This document shows positions 1 through 12,300 of a DNA stretch of 64,000 bases, piece after piece. The stretch's first letter is position 1. Every line of letters starts with the position of its first letter. Source of the stretch: Glossina fuscipes (lineage: Eukaryota; Arthropoda; Insecta; Diptera; Glossinidae); contig NW_023998423.1 of NCBI RefSeq assembly GCF_014805625.2, positions 2,668,912 through 2,732,911 on the forward strand. Direction: 5' to 3'. The position numbers were made by a program, and so were the translations under genes. Below the pieces are notes generated by a model. The model was not told the origin of the DNA, ran no database searches, and saw only the letters and a list, made by a program, of their open reading frames with translations.

Positions 1-2939
1 ATCTTACTTTACCTAAAGAATGTATTTCTTTAATTATAACAGTGAACAGAAATTTTCGGCTTTTGATATCGACACCGGGTGTATGGTATTTGATTTATTT
101 TGTAATAACAAGCAATTTTGTCCATTTTCGAAACTTCATGTGACATAGATGATAAGATGAAAGTTGTAATAAAAATTTTTCAAAGTTCTTGTGCATCATA
201 TATTGAGATCGTCCGCGTAATTTCAGCGGACGGACGGACATTATGCCACTAAATAGGCGTCGAAATGCACCCTGCAATTAAAAAACTGGCTTTGTGATGC
301 GTATTCTTTTCGGAAGAAGTATTTAATAGTAATATATAAAAATTATTTACTTCCAAAAAATCGATTTATGCGATCAATTTATTCAGGTTAACGAGGACGG
401 ACAGACAGCACGGGAAACGGTGCTAAACCATTCATTGTAGTATAGATAGGACTACAAAAGACTCAATCACGAATAGAATGGATTCACCTCATGTCCTTTT
501 CCTCTTGAGACCAACGGTAGGCACGAGCGCCGATTTCTCGTTTGCATAAAAAAATTACTTACCCAAGGAACACGTTTGAGCGTTTTGAGGCCTTTGATGT
601 CAAGAATGTCCTATATATATGTATATATAGGTACAGTGGTATTTAGGACAAATGATGGAGGGATAATGTTTGTAAGTGTATAAATATCTACAACAAGAGA
701 CTCTACTCTAAATAGATTGTTTCAGAGGCGAACAATGCATTTAAAGAAAAAGCAGTAACGGCCTTGTGTCGCTCGATAAAAGCAACTCTAGGATTCTTGC
801 TTATTCGAGATATTAAAGGAGAAGAAAGCAGGGTCTCAACCTTCTTCTTCCAATCACTTGAAACAACCATCTTGTTGGCCACAGCAGCTACGTTGACTAC
901 TATAAACATTTCTTTTTAATTGATTAACGAAATGGGTTATCTTATCGATCGAGGAAATAGGCTCAATGAAATTCGTGACTTTAGTTTTCACAGGGAGAAC
1001 AAAACCGCGTTAATTACCATTTAAGATCAGTTTAGATCAATAAAAATTAATGAGTCTGCAAGCAAGAAAATATTACCCATTTAGATAATGGTTACACCTG
1101 CCATTGCACAGCGCTTTTACTCAACTGTCACTTTACCAGCTGATGCCTATATTAGGAGATTTAAAAATACATCTCCCAATGTTCCTATAAATGAATTTGA
1201 TACATATCTTGGTCTGCAGCATAAATTTGCTTAAGAAACACTGGCTTGTAGGAAAAAGTAGTGTTCAGAGTTGCATTATGATATATGTATTTAAATTGCT
1301 GTTGTGGAATTGGTTAGTTTTAGGGTAAAGTAAATATATAAAATCACATGCAATTGTTATGCACAGCTTGTTAATTAAGTCAAAGTAAGGAGGGAGGGGA
1401 AAGGGAGAAAGAGGAACCCAAGGGGTTTTCATCTTATGCATGTATTTTTCTTTTTTCAGACATACGCACCATTTTCTTCGTTCCTTTTTACCTTTAAATT
1501 AATATTCATACACATGCATTTACATATACGTACATTTATAAGCTTAAGCGTTTATATATGTAAATACAAATGTACAGCATATGAGTGACAAGCATTTAAC
1601 AGTTTTATGTTTCAGTCTTATTTTGAAGTTTGTTAAGGAGAATTCATTTCGTTAAGCTTTGTAGCTGACGACAGATTTATTATACACTGAGAGCTATATG
1701 CACTATATACTCAAAATTCATATTGTGTAAAAAGTATACGAAATTATACGGAATCGTCAGACTTTATAATGATACATCAAAAGTAGGTGTCATTGTATGC
1801 AACACAACACTTGTAAAGGATAAAGCGTGTAGCGGACTTCAAGGCCATGCAGCTTTACTTTTATTAATTAATAACAAGACAGAACGTTACAGTCGGACAA
1901 GGCCGACTTTTTGGTATTTTACACCGCTTCGTCTAACGCAGTTATCCACTTGTTTTGGTAATACTACGCCGAAAGTTACCCACTATTTTTATGCAAAGAC
2001 ATAGTTTCCATGAAAGCTTCCAATTTGAAGTAGACCCAAAACGTCACATGACGTGGTCTAAATTTTGCAAAATTGAGTTGCTTCTCAAAAATTTTGTTTT
2101 TTTTTTGAGTGTCGGTCATAAAAAGAACTAGAAAATAGGCTTCCTCTCCGTATACGCGATTAGGCCTTTGGCGGTGCTATCAAAAAAATAGATCTACGTG
2201 ATTCAAATCGGAACGATTATATGTAAGCGGGTTCAACAAATTACGTCAGCCCAACCAAATTTTTCATATCAATTTAGAAAGTTGAAGGACTACTACACGG
2301 CGGGCACAATTTAAGTCGCTACGAATTTGAGCGGCATTTACTTAATCTTTATTAGGCAAAAATAGGAACATAAGATGATGAAAAACCCCGTGGCCTCAAA
2401 GTGTCATGAATCCACGGGCATAACAATACCACGATTGCTGAATAGTACTGAAACGAGAGTTGACTTGAAACCGGGGTTAGAGACGACACTTACGTACGCC
2501 ATCTGTCTTAAAGGCTTATTTATGGGTAGATGAACTCTTACAGTGAACTTTCTTTATCTCTATTGCACCCGTATAGCACATGTAGTCCTAGCTAGGGTAA
2601 GCGCTCACTGTACAGTAAGTTGGTAAAAGCATAACACTTACCGGTGTTTAACAACTACGCAGCCGCTTGTCTGGGGCCACTTTCTATAACTTTCTCTTTT
2701 CTCACCTCATGACTGTATTCCATGTATAGGGGACATTTCGCTAGTGATTCTTCTTATTAAAGATAAACGCACTCAATTCACACTACTTTTGTGTAGAGGA
2801 CATATACGTCTGAAGTTTTGGTTTTCCCATAGCTCGAACATCAGCCACCTATAACCAATCGTAATATCAACACCTTTTACATAGCAAATATAGCGGAAAT
2901 GTCGATTTCATTGCCAAGTAAAAAATATTCGTCGAGAAC

Positions 2940-3560
2940 ATTTTTTCTTTGCCCGAACAGGCCACAAAAGAAGGTCTTCCTTGCAATGTATCCTAACAAG
3001 CGGTGAAAAATGGGTCCATTTTAGGGAATATCAAGCCTAGAAATTTATGGATAGATCTAGGCGTACCATCTACATTGACTGGGGGACTGACTCGCTTTGG
3101 CAGGAAATCGACACTCTGTGTTTGGCGTGCTTTTAAAGTCTGATGAAGGAGTCAATACCAGACGCTACCGATAACAACTAATCCATTTTATCCGTTCACT
3201 GCTCGAAAAGCAAGCAAGATTTCAAATAATAACACAGTGGCACTTTTCTATGAACAATTGTTCATCCATCCTTCTGGCACCAGCGATTCGAGACATTTTG
3301 AAAGCACTCCATTAAAGAGTGCAAGCCGCAGCAATTTACTCAACAAAACTCGAGTGCTTTCGATTACCACTTATTTGCATCCTCGACGGCGCACGTACTT
3401 GCTGAGCAGCGCATCACTGTTTCCAAAAATATACGCAAATCAATCGACGACTGATTTGCCTCAAAAGAACTGCAGTTCTTCCGACGTGGCATCCGCAAAC
3501 TATCGGCCAGATGGGAAAAATGTGCATTTATCAATGAGCAATGCCTTGTATGATATATTT
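2940..3560 (+). pseudogene. Fossil mariner transposase (copy 1)
   Basis: Broken pieces of a mariner-family DDD transposase appear across three plus-strand frames. Around 2990 the frame reads TSGEKWVHF (family: TGDEKWV). From 3360 it reads FDYHLFASSTAHVLAEQR, then FASKELQFFRRGIRKLS and ARWEKC, matching the YHLF, LAEQ and WRGI-LPERWEKC blocks near the mariner C-terminus. Several stops and frameshifts interrupt it, and the block with the second aspartate is not clear. The 146-codon open frame at 3237-3677 runs in another frame over this relic and is not a gene. It lies 5.6 kb beyond the Drl-2-like stop. I could not recognise terminal inverted repeats. Confidence 0.8.
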
Positions 3561-5339
3561 GTAGTCATTTTCTGTAGAAAAATTTTGATTTCATTTGTGC
3601 GTAGCTGGCATAGCTCGAATGAGATGTACTTTGGCTTAAGAACATGGAATAAAATTGAATTATTCCACAAGCAATAAACCCAATCTACGTCGGAGAGCTA
3701 GTTTAGTGAACTCGAAAAGCTCGATGATCTTTGAACAGCAGCTTCTTGATTATGTCAATGTTTTCTTCCTTCTATTGCGAGGTTGAAAACAACGCAATAC
3801 TGGGTTAGGCTTCTTCTTCCAATGTTTCCAGTCGAAAAACTACCTCATTGCTTTGGCGGTTATAATGCATTACAAGGCCTCGGTAATATGAGTCGACTTT
3901 TTAAGTTTACTCTAATGTATGAGATATAAGCTAAACTCTTCAACTCAAAATAGCAGAGGAAAGTTTTATAAAAGAAAAAGAACTAAATTTTGAAGACATA
4001 GGTTAAGGGATTGGTTCTCCTAATATATCCTTCTTTCGTTTTCATTAGAGTACAACCAGTCGAAAAAAATGGTGCGTTGTCTCTAACGGTCGTTCGATTT
4101 CACCAAATAAAATGTTGCGTACTACTTTAAGGACTTTTTTTCAAGTTTCTCGAATATCCCTTGAATATGGATTTGTAAATATTGCTGTGTAGTTAGAGAT
4201 TCAATGATAATCCTTTCCATTATACGAAAATGCATAAATGTTTTTAGTTTTTTGTAATTTTACTTTATTCTCATTTATTTATTTACTTATTTATGTTTTT
4301 TTTAATATATATTTTTTTTTTTTGCATTTTTTTTACATTTAGAGACAAAGATTACAGAGAAAAAGAGATAAAAATTAAATTTCCATTTATTTCGTGATGA
4401 CATTGAGTGAGTTTAGGAAAAAACGATTCATTTTTAGTTTTACTTTTTGTTTTGTGTAAATTTAAGTTTATGATGAAATAGATTTTCTTTTTAGTTATTT
4501 ATTTTTTTTTTTTTTGTATTTTTATATTTTATTTTTTGTTTTATATCAATACATATACACACATAAACATAAACATTTAGACATTTATGTATATATGTTT
4601 GCATAGAGAGAGAAGAATAGGCAAAATAGTTTATGTTCGTAGAGGTGAGGAGGAGATGAATCGATTTATTTTGATTTGATTGTAGGAGTGTGGGAGAAAG
4701 AGCTGGTGGAATTTATTTGTAATTGTGTGTATTTTTGTTTTTCATTATTATTTTTATTTTTTAATTCACTTGGTTTATATTTCAACATCTGTTTGATTTT
4801 TACTATATTTTCAATTAGTTTTTGCCTTTTATTTTATTTTGCTTTCTTCCTTTCTTTTTTTACATTAACTTAACCTAATTGCTGACGGATATTAGTTTAA
4901 AATCAGGATCATGTTACATAAAGAGTTTTATTTTTAGTTTTAGATTCGCAATGTTTTTTTTCGGTTATTAATTTGATGCTATTACGCTTTGTTGATGCTT
5001 TTTTTTTTTATCTGGTGTTGTTGTTTTTTCCTTCTATTTTTTTTTTTTTTTTTAATTTAGAGGATATCATCCAATGAAAATCACTTTGTGGTACAGGCGG
5101 ATTTTAAGCTTTTTATAAGTTTTAAATAAAAAACGACAAACAAACTGTAATTACAAAACAGAAAAATATTCCATGAAATGCAAAAATCGAAAGGAATTTT
5201 CATTCAATCGGAAGAATTTGTTTTTATTGTTTAAATGGTAAAAATGTGTTTTTTCTTTTTTATTCAAAATTAAATTTACGTTGCGAAGTAAAAGTTTCTA
5301 AGCATTGAAGCATTTCATCAAACTGAGGGAAAAATTTAT

Positions 5340-6078
5340 TTTTATACCCATCATCGAAGGACGAACGGTATATTGTTTTGTCGAAACGTTTGCAACACCC
5401 AGTAGGAAGCTTCCAAGACTCCGTAAAATGTATGTATTCGTGATCAGCTGTCTTATTTGCTTATTTGCTTGTCTGTCTGTCTGTCTATCCATCTGTCCGT
5501 CCGTGTGTTTATTTATGGCACACATTCTCCTGGTCGCAAAAATGAATCAATGTCTGAAGCCTAAACGGAACGCAACTTCGTTTCTCTAAGCAGAAATTTG
5601 TGCGTCTTTGTGCATTACCCACAAAATGTGAAAGATAGAAGGCTGTACTGTTCTTTGTTTATTTTTCACGTAGAAACTTGACAAATATCGGCCACGCCCA
5701 CACAAAACAATAAGTGACTAAATTTTTATTGTTTTTACTTTTCTGACGCTCTCTGCTTATTACCCACATGAGGAATATGTTACTCGTATTATAATGTGTT
5801 AATTCTAAAATAAATATTGGCCATTCCGCAACGTGGAGGACTCGTCTCTTCTTGTGCTGCTAACACAATTAGCTGGGTATCGCCGGCACTAAAGAACGGA
5901 GCGCGACAATCTATTTCTCTTCACTTTGCTTGTTCACAAAGAATGGGTATAGATAGAATATGAGAGTCGTTGGCCACGTGTATGAAAATTTAATTCTTTT
6001 TTAGGTCGTTTTTACGATGACAGTGAAGGGTACACAAGATTCGGTCGCGGCCGAATGTAATTTTCTTGCTTGTTAATA
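5340..6078 (+). repeat. Dispersed repeat family A, copy A1
   Basis: It begins near TTTTGTCGAAACGTTTGCAA, passes through a GTCTGTCTGTC run followed by GTCCGTCC (about 5470-5505), and ends at a palindrome, GATTCGGTCGCGGCCGAAT (6039-6057), followed by TTTTCTTGCTTGTT. Other copies in this window share both ends and the middle. It is non-coding; the short open frames inside it occur because the run is a three-frame-open repeat. It resembles a MITE or other short non-autonomous element, but the class is not determined. Confidence 0.65.
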
Positions 6079-6892
6079 ATGGTATTTCTACAAATTTATG
6101 TTTTGAATGACAGATGAATTCCATCCAAAGAAGTGTAAAAAGTTACTGTTACTGTCTCTACAATAAAGAAGGAAAGTATGCTTTGCTAATAAGAGTGTAA
6201 GTTTTGCTTAATACACTTTTAAAAGAATTACAAGCTTACGCTTTATGGAAACGATTGTCTTTCGAATTTAAATTATTCAAATGTGATTTTATGTTGAACG
6301 AAGTCGCGAACGGAAAACTAAATGAATTTTTGTAAAGTTTTGTTAATCGAAAGCGTGGAAAACTCGAACTATTGCAACGTTGGATGAATTGTTGCTGTTT
6401 CGTGCTTTAAGGTAGTGAATAAACCTTTCGCTGTCTTTTAGCTTAACAATGAATGGAATCTGATTCCGCTTAAGTCGAAAAATACTAGTATTGAGGTGTG
6501 ACGGATGATGAACAATGATTGCTTTACACTGTCCAAAGGCGAAGACAAAATGCTGAAAATTAAGGAAACCGTTATTATTGATAATAGGGCTAAAAATGAT
6601 GGGAGGGGCGGTGAATTGCCTAAGCCTATTATGATTTGTTCTAACTAACTAAAATGATCACTTCAATCACTGAGCAATACTGTCAGCAAGAACTTCTGCA
6701 ATTGTAGCGAATATACTAAAAGCTATGACATCGGCCACAAGTTGCAAAACTCATCTAGGAACCTGTAGCGTGCAAATAGTTAAGGTCTATTCATACTTTT
6801 GTTTTTTTTTTATTATTGCACTTATATGCAAGCAAGTGGTCATGATGTTTACTCTGCATACCACATTCCTTGCATTCTTTTGAAAATAATAG

Positions 6893-7660
6893 AAAATAAA
6901 CAAGTAAGAAAATTGAATTCGGTCGGGACCGAATCTTTTATGCCCATCATCGTTTATCCGAAAAGAAGACAAAGGACGTAAAACAACAAAATTCTCATGC
7001 TCTAGAACATGGAGTGGGCGCAGCTGATTTCTTCTATGTTCAAAACAAAAGTTTTTATCGTAGAGGCATATGGGCGCTATAGGCGTATCTTTCCAAATCC
7101 TTTTGCCAGTTTGTAGGCGATATCTTCATTTTCGCTAACGGAAGAATGTTTACCACAAATGTAGACAAATAGGCGGGCATGCTTAGGTGCATTCAAGACT
7201 TAAAACTGTCCAAGAATTTGTATACTTTGTGGAGGTTTTTGAAGATTGTTTCTGCCCATTGCAAAGGTATTGAAAAAATAATTCAATTTTGCTACTGGAT
7301 AGGCGTGGCCGATTTTTTCCGTTTTTGTGCACAGCGTCGCCCATCAAATATGAAAAACAGTTTACGTTCTTAGTTTACGTGGCGCTGGGGGCGTGTTCTT
7401 CGACCCATTTGGCTTACTTTCAAGACCAACCTGCGTGCAAAAACTTCCAATATTTTCTCAGTTTTCAAGTCAATAGCTTCATTTTTGCGGCCGAGAGAAT
7501 TTATAAAACAGACATTAGACAGACGGATAGACGATCAGACGAACAGACAGAGACATGTTTAAATTGATTTAGAATTTGATGTTGATTAAGAGTACTTTGC
7601 CAGGTCCGTTCTTCTGCTTCTTTCTGGGGGCTGCAAACACTTTGACGTAATGAATCCTTC
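6893..7660 (-). repeat. Dispersed repeat family A, copy A2 (inverted relative to A1)
   Basis: It is the reverse of A1. It starts AACAAGTAAGAAAATTGAAT with the palindrome TTCGGTCGGGACCGAA (6919-6934), runs through AACCTGCGTGCAAAAACTTCC and AGACAGACGG (7510s), and ends near GGGGGCTGCAAACACTTTGA (7626-7645). A1 and A2 lie head to head, palindromic ends facing, 0.8 kb apart. Confidence 0.65.
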
Positions 7661-8239
7661 GGTGATGTGCATAAAAACTAAGTAAAAACAAAAGAATGCA
7701 ATGAAAAGAGAGTCGTTCGTAGGAGATCGGTCACAAGGGTAATGAGAAGGTTAGTTTTAAGTCAGTTAGTTCAGCCAGTGTTTTGTCGTGGCGGAAGAAA
7801 TTCACACAAACATTACGTAGCGATAACCAAAGAAGTTTGTAAAAATGGCCTTTTCTAAACTAGACTTTTGCACGACATTCGCTCGATTAGCCACTTGCTT
7901 TGTTTCATGACGTTCTAGTGGTCAGAAACCATGAATTTACCACAGGAAGCAAATATTATTTTTCCCTTGAACATTATAATGATTTTTCTTTTATGGAAAG
8001 CCGGAGTGAGATTTGACTTTACTTTCGTAAAATCGGGATCGGCATGACTACTGAGGAAAAACTTGACATCACTTGTGCAAATACACAATACATTTAACGC
8101 AATGCTATATACATTTGATTCAATTCTATTAAAAGGGGAAGCGGTCAAGAAATGGTCCGATCGCTATCATTATCAATAGCGCTCGTTCTTGGCTGAAGAT
8201 AAGGCAGGCCGTCAGATCTCATCAGAATAATCGCAAAAT

Positions 8240-8310
8240 TTTTATCCTGCAAGTTGAACATAAGAAAACAGGACGGACGGAAAAGCTTAAATGGATGTAG
8301 GAAGCAGTTC
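8240..8310 (-). repeat. Fragment of dispersed repeat family C
   Basis: It carries AAGTTGAACATAAGAAAACA then GGACGGACGG. The same lead-in (AAGTTGAACATAAGAACACA, then GGACTGACAGACGGACGG) recurs near 42935. It is non-coding. The strand was chosen by analogy with family A and is uncertain. Confidence 0.4.
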
Positions 8311-9128
8311 AGCACTGCGAGATATAGTAAGGAATGATTCGCAACTATAATAATCTATGCCTGTTGTGGCCCCGTTTGTATGTTGAGACAGTTGATAAAT
8401 TTGTGCGTCTAAAAAATGAGTAAACAAAGCATTACATTTTCGACAATTTTAAAAAAGCTTTTGCTTTCGTTTAAATAAAAATATAAGATGGTAAACAACT
8501 TACCGCTAAATAATGTTTTAAATTCCGCCTTGAACCAAAAATTTGTTTATTATGATCGCACTGTTCGTTTTCAACGATACTTAATTTTCTTGTGTTATCC
8601 TGTGTAAATTGAAAAATTGTTTTCTCTTTTTGAACCTAAATTCAAAAGAGAGAGTGAGAGAGAGCGATAGAGTGAGATCTTATGTAAACGGCATCACTTA
8701 ACAGATTAATTTCTTCGCCTTAATTTAACATTTAGTGATAACAACGATAGACAATCAGAATGATAATGAGAGTAAGTGTATGTATGGCTGTTGTTGTTGT
8801 TGTTGATGTTGTGTAAGAGAGGCAGTGTTGAGATTAGAGGACTGCATAACAATTCAAAGCCCAGTAGAATGGCAATGATTTCTAATTGTAATTGTTTGTA
8901 TCTCTTTGGTTTTAGTTTGATTTAATTTTAGTTTTTTGTTTTTCCTTCATTAACTACATTTATATACATATGCTAACTACACTTAGTTTAAATAAAATTT
9001 AATAAATGCTAAAAATATGTTCAGGTTGTTTTCTCTTGTTAATGTGTTTTTAGTTAAATTCTCGAAACAATTAACCAACGAGAAGATTTTTCTCTAGGTT
9101 TAAGTGCAAAGTTCGTCTAATAGTTTTT

Positions 9129-9143
9129 TTTATTTTATTTATT
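9129..9143 (-). terminator. Candidate polyadenylation signals
   Basis: Three overlapping AATAAA hexamers occur on the minus strand 63-77 nt after the stop codon, inside a T-rich (plus strand) run. They would give a very short 3' UTR. The region is so AT-rich that such hexamers occur by chance, and further ones lie downstream (for example near 4275-4290), so the real end may be several kb away. Confidence 0.3.
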
Positions 9144-9205
9144 TTTTTTTTGTTTTGTTTTTTTTTTTTTTGAATTTCAATACGTAGGACAAAATTAAAA
9201 TCGAT

Positions 9206-9317
9206 TTATATATACATGCCCAAGTCTTCATAGAAATCTTGTAGATAAGCAATTAGTTGAGGGAAGGACGGCCTTTGCTTAGGATCCACCAGCCAACAGC
9301 AAGACATGACAGTAAAA
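9206..9317 (-). CDS. Drl-2: Drl-2-like coding exon 10: end of kinase domain, stop codon
   Basis: Residues 589-625 and the TAA stop (9208-9206). It reads FTVMSCCWLVDPKQRPSF and ends LQDFYEDLGMYI. The kinase subdomain XI arginine is R604 in KQRPSF. The final three residues, M-Y-I, fit a class II PDZ ligand (hydrophobic, any, hydrophobic). The acceptor is TTTAAAG at 9320-9318. The exon is too short and lacks an ATG, so simple ORF searches miss it. It was placed by phase and homology with the end of RYK. Confidence 0.93.
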
Positions 9318-12300
9318 CTTTAAATGGTTAAAAACAGGAAGGGGAAAAGGAACAAAGCATACAGAAAATAGATTAAAGTTAGTGTCGCCGTTCTAAATAG
9401 TTTGATAAGAAAGAGAAAAGATTTTGATTTACATGCACACATCATTCAGACAGTTTGTAGCCTTACGCCTGACCGGAAGAATTGGAAAAGTGCTGAAAAA
9501 GTTAACCAAGTAATTTCAGTGACCTTTACAGCCTTCTTAAAGCTTGTAGTTATGAATCAGATATTGTATTATGATATCTAATCGCAGAGTATACCGATGC
9601 GGGTTGCCGCTCTCTAAGCCAAATAGATTGGCGCAAAGAGGCTCGTCAGTCGTCGGTGCAGGCAATTTTCTTAATTGATTATTTTTGAATGAATAAGTGA
9701 ATGTTGTGCTCAGCGACTTTTAATAAAATTTGCCGACAAAGATGGGCGGAAAAAGAAGCAAATACTCCAAATACTCTGCATTTTTCATTAAACAGTGGCA
9801 GATGGCGTGAGTAAACATTTCAAAACAAATTCGGAAGCACAACAAGCGAAACGAAGGAATCATTGGAAAAATGTGCTACAGAAATGAAAGATTGTAAGTT
9901 TGATGGCAAATATGTTAGGGAGTAAATTTCTTTTGACGCATCATCTCGGGCCGCATCATTCGGTCGGCTGCAAAGTTTCTGAATAAGCAGAATTGCTTAT
10001 GCATGTGTTTGCTCAGGTCAAAGAGAGAGATTTTTTATTATCGTTACTTACAATTCGTCTGGACAATTAATGGGTTGCGAGAGGCGAAAACCGTCGCTTA
10101 GATATGGTGTTAACTCGAATATGTCGACTTCTTCGAACGGTGTTAAGGCCAGCGTAGCCAATTCCCAGAATAGAACACCCAAACTCCAGACATCTGTCTG
10201 CGTATTGTAGAAGCTCTTTTGTTGTAGCGATTCTAAAGCCATCCATTTTAGTGGACGATTTTCATTATCGCATAAGCAATGATAGTCATCGGGAAAGAGA
10301 TCACGCGACAAGGCGTTATCACATATTTTAACATAGGAATCAATATCCAGGCTAAAGTAAAGAAATAACAATCACTTTGATAGCATCATCTTGTCCTTCT
10401 TTTGTTTTTTGTTTTTGTTTTTTTTTTTCTTTTTCTTTAGAATAAGCACTACTTACTAGCAATTTCTGGTCGCTATATCTTTGTGTATAATCCCCACCGA
10501 GTGCAGATGGGCCAAACCTTTAGTAACATGTAAACCGAATTCCACCAACTGGCGAGTACTGAGCGGTGTATTCATTTCGCGCGACTTCTGCAAAAATCTA
10601 TAAAAAACATCGAGAAAGAGGGAGAGTTTGCATTAAAATTGAAAAAGATTTCTTTTTTTTTGGGGAACAAAATTTACATTTTTAAATTTCCTTTACAAGG
10701 ATAAGGATATGCTATTTCAGGTGGCCCCGGTAATTCGGTATTGGCCAACATGGGAGCCAATATGTTTTGATGACCCACTCCAATAAGCATTGAGGAATCC
10801 TGCAGTAAGCAAGCGACTTGTGTTAAAGAAGCTCCATCTACTACGGTTTTGATCAGAACATCACAGGCGTCCGCCAATTTACCGCCATATATACGACCGT
10901 ATGTGCCTTCCTTGATTAGATGTTCAGATAGCAAAGTGCCCGGCTGCACATTGGGTATACGGCGCATTTTCTCTTTAGGATCACCTGAACTGCCGCCGGC
11001 TGTACTGGCACCACCAAATATACTGCCGTTGCCCCGACTCGATTTCGGTGTAGACATGCTATAGGCCTGAAATGAATAAGAGCACAAATACTTACAAATT
11101 TCATATGGTAAAATTAATGAAGATAAATTTTCTTAACAAATTTATTCGAATTTCGAATTTTATCATACACTTGCAGAGCATAAAAATCCACTTAGGCAGG
11201 CTTAAAATAAATCTCTCTTCCCCTCGCATATACATAATTGTAAATCCTTGTCAAATTAAAAGATATCATCAATTAGATTGAATAGTTATAGGGGAAAGTG
11301 AGTATACATCGCACAAATATATGCATGTACGCGCACACCCACACGCACACACAATCCTATATTCGTAACCATATTCAGGCACACGTACAGAGCAAGATTG
11401 CAACACTTGCTCTATTACCCTTGACATAACACAATGAAGAGTTAATTTTCAGTTTTCTCTCACTGCTGTCTCTCTCCATTTCTACCCTTTTTTTTTATAC
11501 CCTACACTACTTGCGCGAAGAGCATATTAGATGTGTGCCGATGAATGCATTCTTCAGCAAGGCGCGAGACATTATGATGAAAGGATGAAATTTCGTACGC
11601 TGGCATCTTTTCACTTCGAAACTCATGCATTTTCATTTTTAATATTTCTCGATTGGCAATGTAGGAAATTGGGATGGGTTGGCGACATTTTCTGATCTGT
11701 TTATTATATAAAGTTTCCCCAAAAAGAGAAGCCTTCGCGTGGCAACAAGTTATGTTATCTAAAAATAAACATCAATGCGAACTAAAATCACATAGATCTG
11801 GTTTTCGGACTTCTTCGCATGTAAGGGGAGAGGCAAGCTCTTTTATGATAACGTGGTCCAGTTTTGATCTTCTTATGGCGCAAGTTGACCCAGGATAGAG
11901 ATTTAAAACACAATCTGGCTGCGCTATGTTTGGATCATACAGATTTAGTTTTAAACTTCTTCGCCTATAGTGGTTCTCATAGGTAAGATAACTCTTTGTA
12001 TGACCACAAGTTCGTCTTTTTGATTATTCTATGATGAAAATTGCTACAGAATAATAATTTGAAATGAAAATATGTCTTATATTTTTGAATCATATAGATC
12101 TCTTTTCGGTCCTCTTGGTATATAAGAATTCTTATGATATAATATATCCATTTTCTACGATGAAGTAGGGCGTTGACTTCATTGGGATATAATCTTTTGG
12201 CTTGTCATTATTGCCTTTTTATCTCTTTCTCTTGCTTAGTAGATAGTAAAGAGCATAAAAGAAACCACAATTCAACTTACACTTAACTAGCTTGCTGGAC

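Larger units (their letters stand above)
1..9205. other. 3' flank of the Drl-2-like gene (or long 3' UTR)
   Basis: I find no protein-coding gene here. The content is: a small repeat-like stretch near 200-470 with GGACGGACAGAC-type motifs, the fossil mariner, the two inverted repeat copies, T-rich runs at 4260-5050 and 8890-9175, and otherwise unique-looking AT-rich sequence. Part of 8300-9205 could be 3' UTR, but nothing in the sequence proves it. Confidence 0.6.

Noticed and set aside
3237..3677. 146-codon plus-strand open frame
   Set aside because: It overlaps a fossil mariner transposase whose recognisable blocks lie in other frames. The ORF itself has no domain.
7289..7567. 92-codon plus-strand frame
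   Set aside because: It lies wholly within dispersed repeat copy A2. Similar open frames in A1 and A4 do not share a protein sequence.
10588..10590. Alternative exon 8 acceptor at the inner CAG
   Set aside because: It would break the phase with exon 7 and remove the conserved FLQ residues preceding KSRE.
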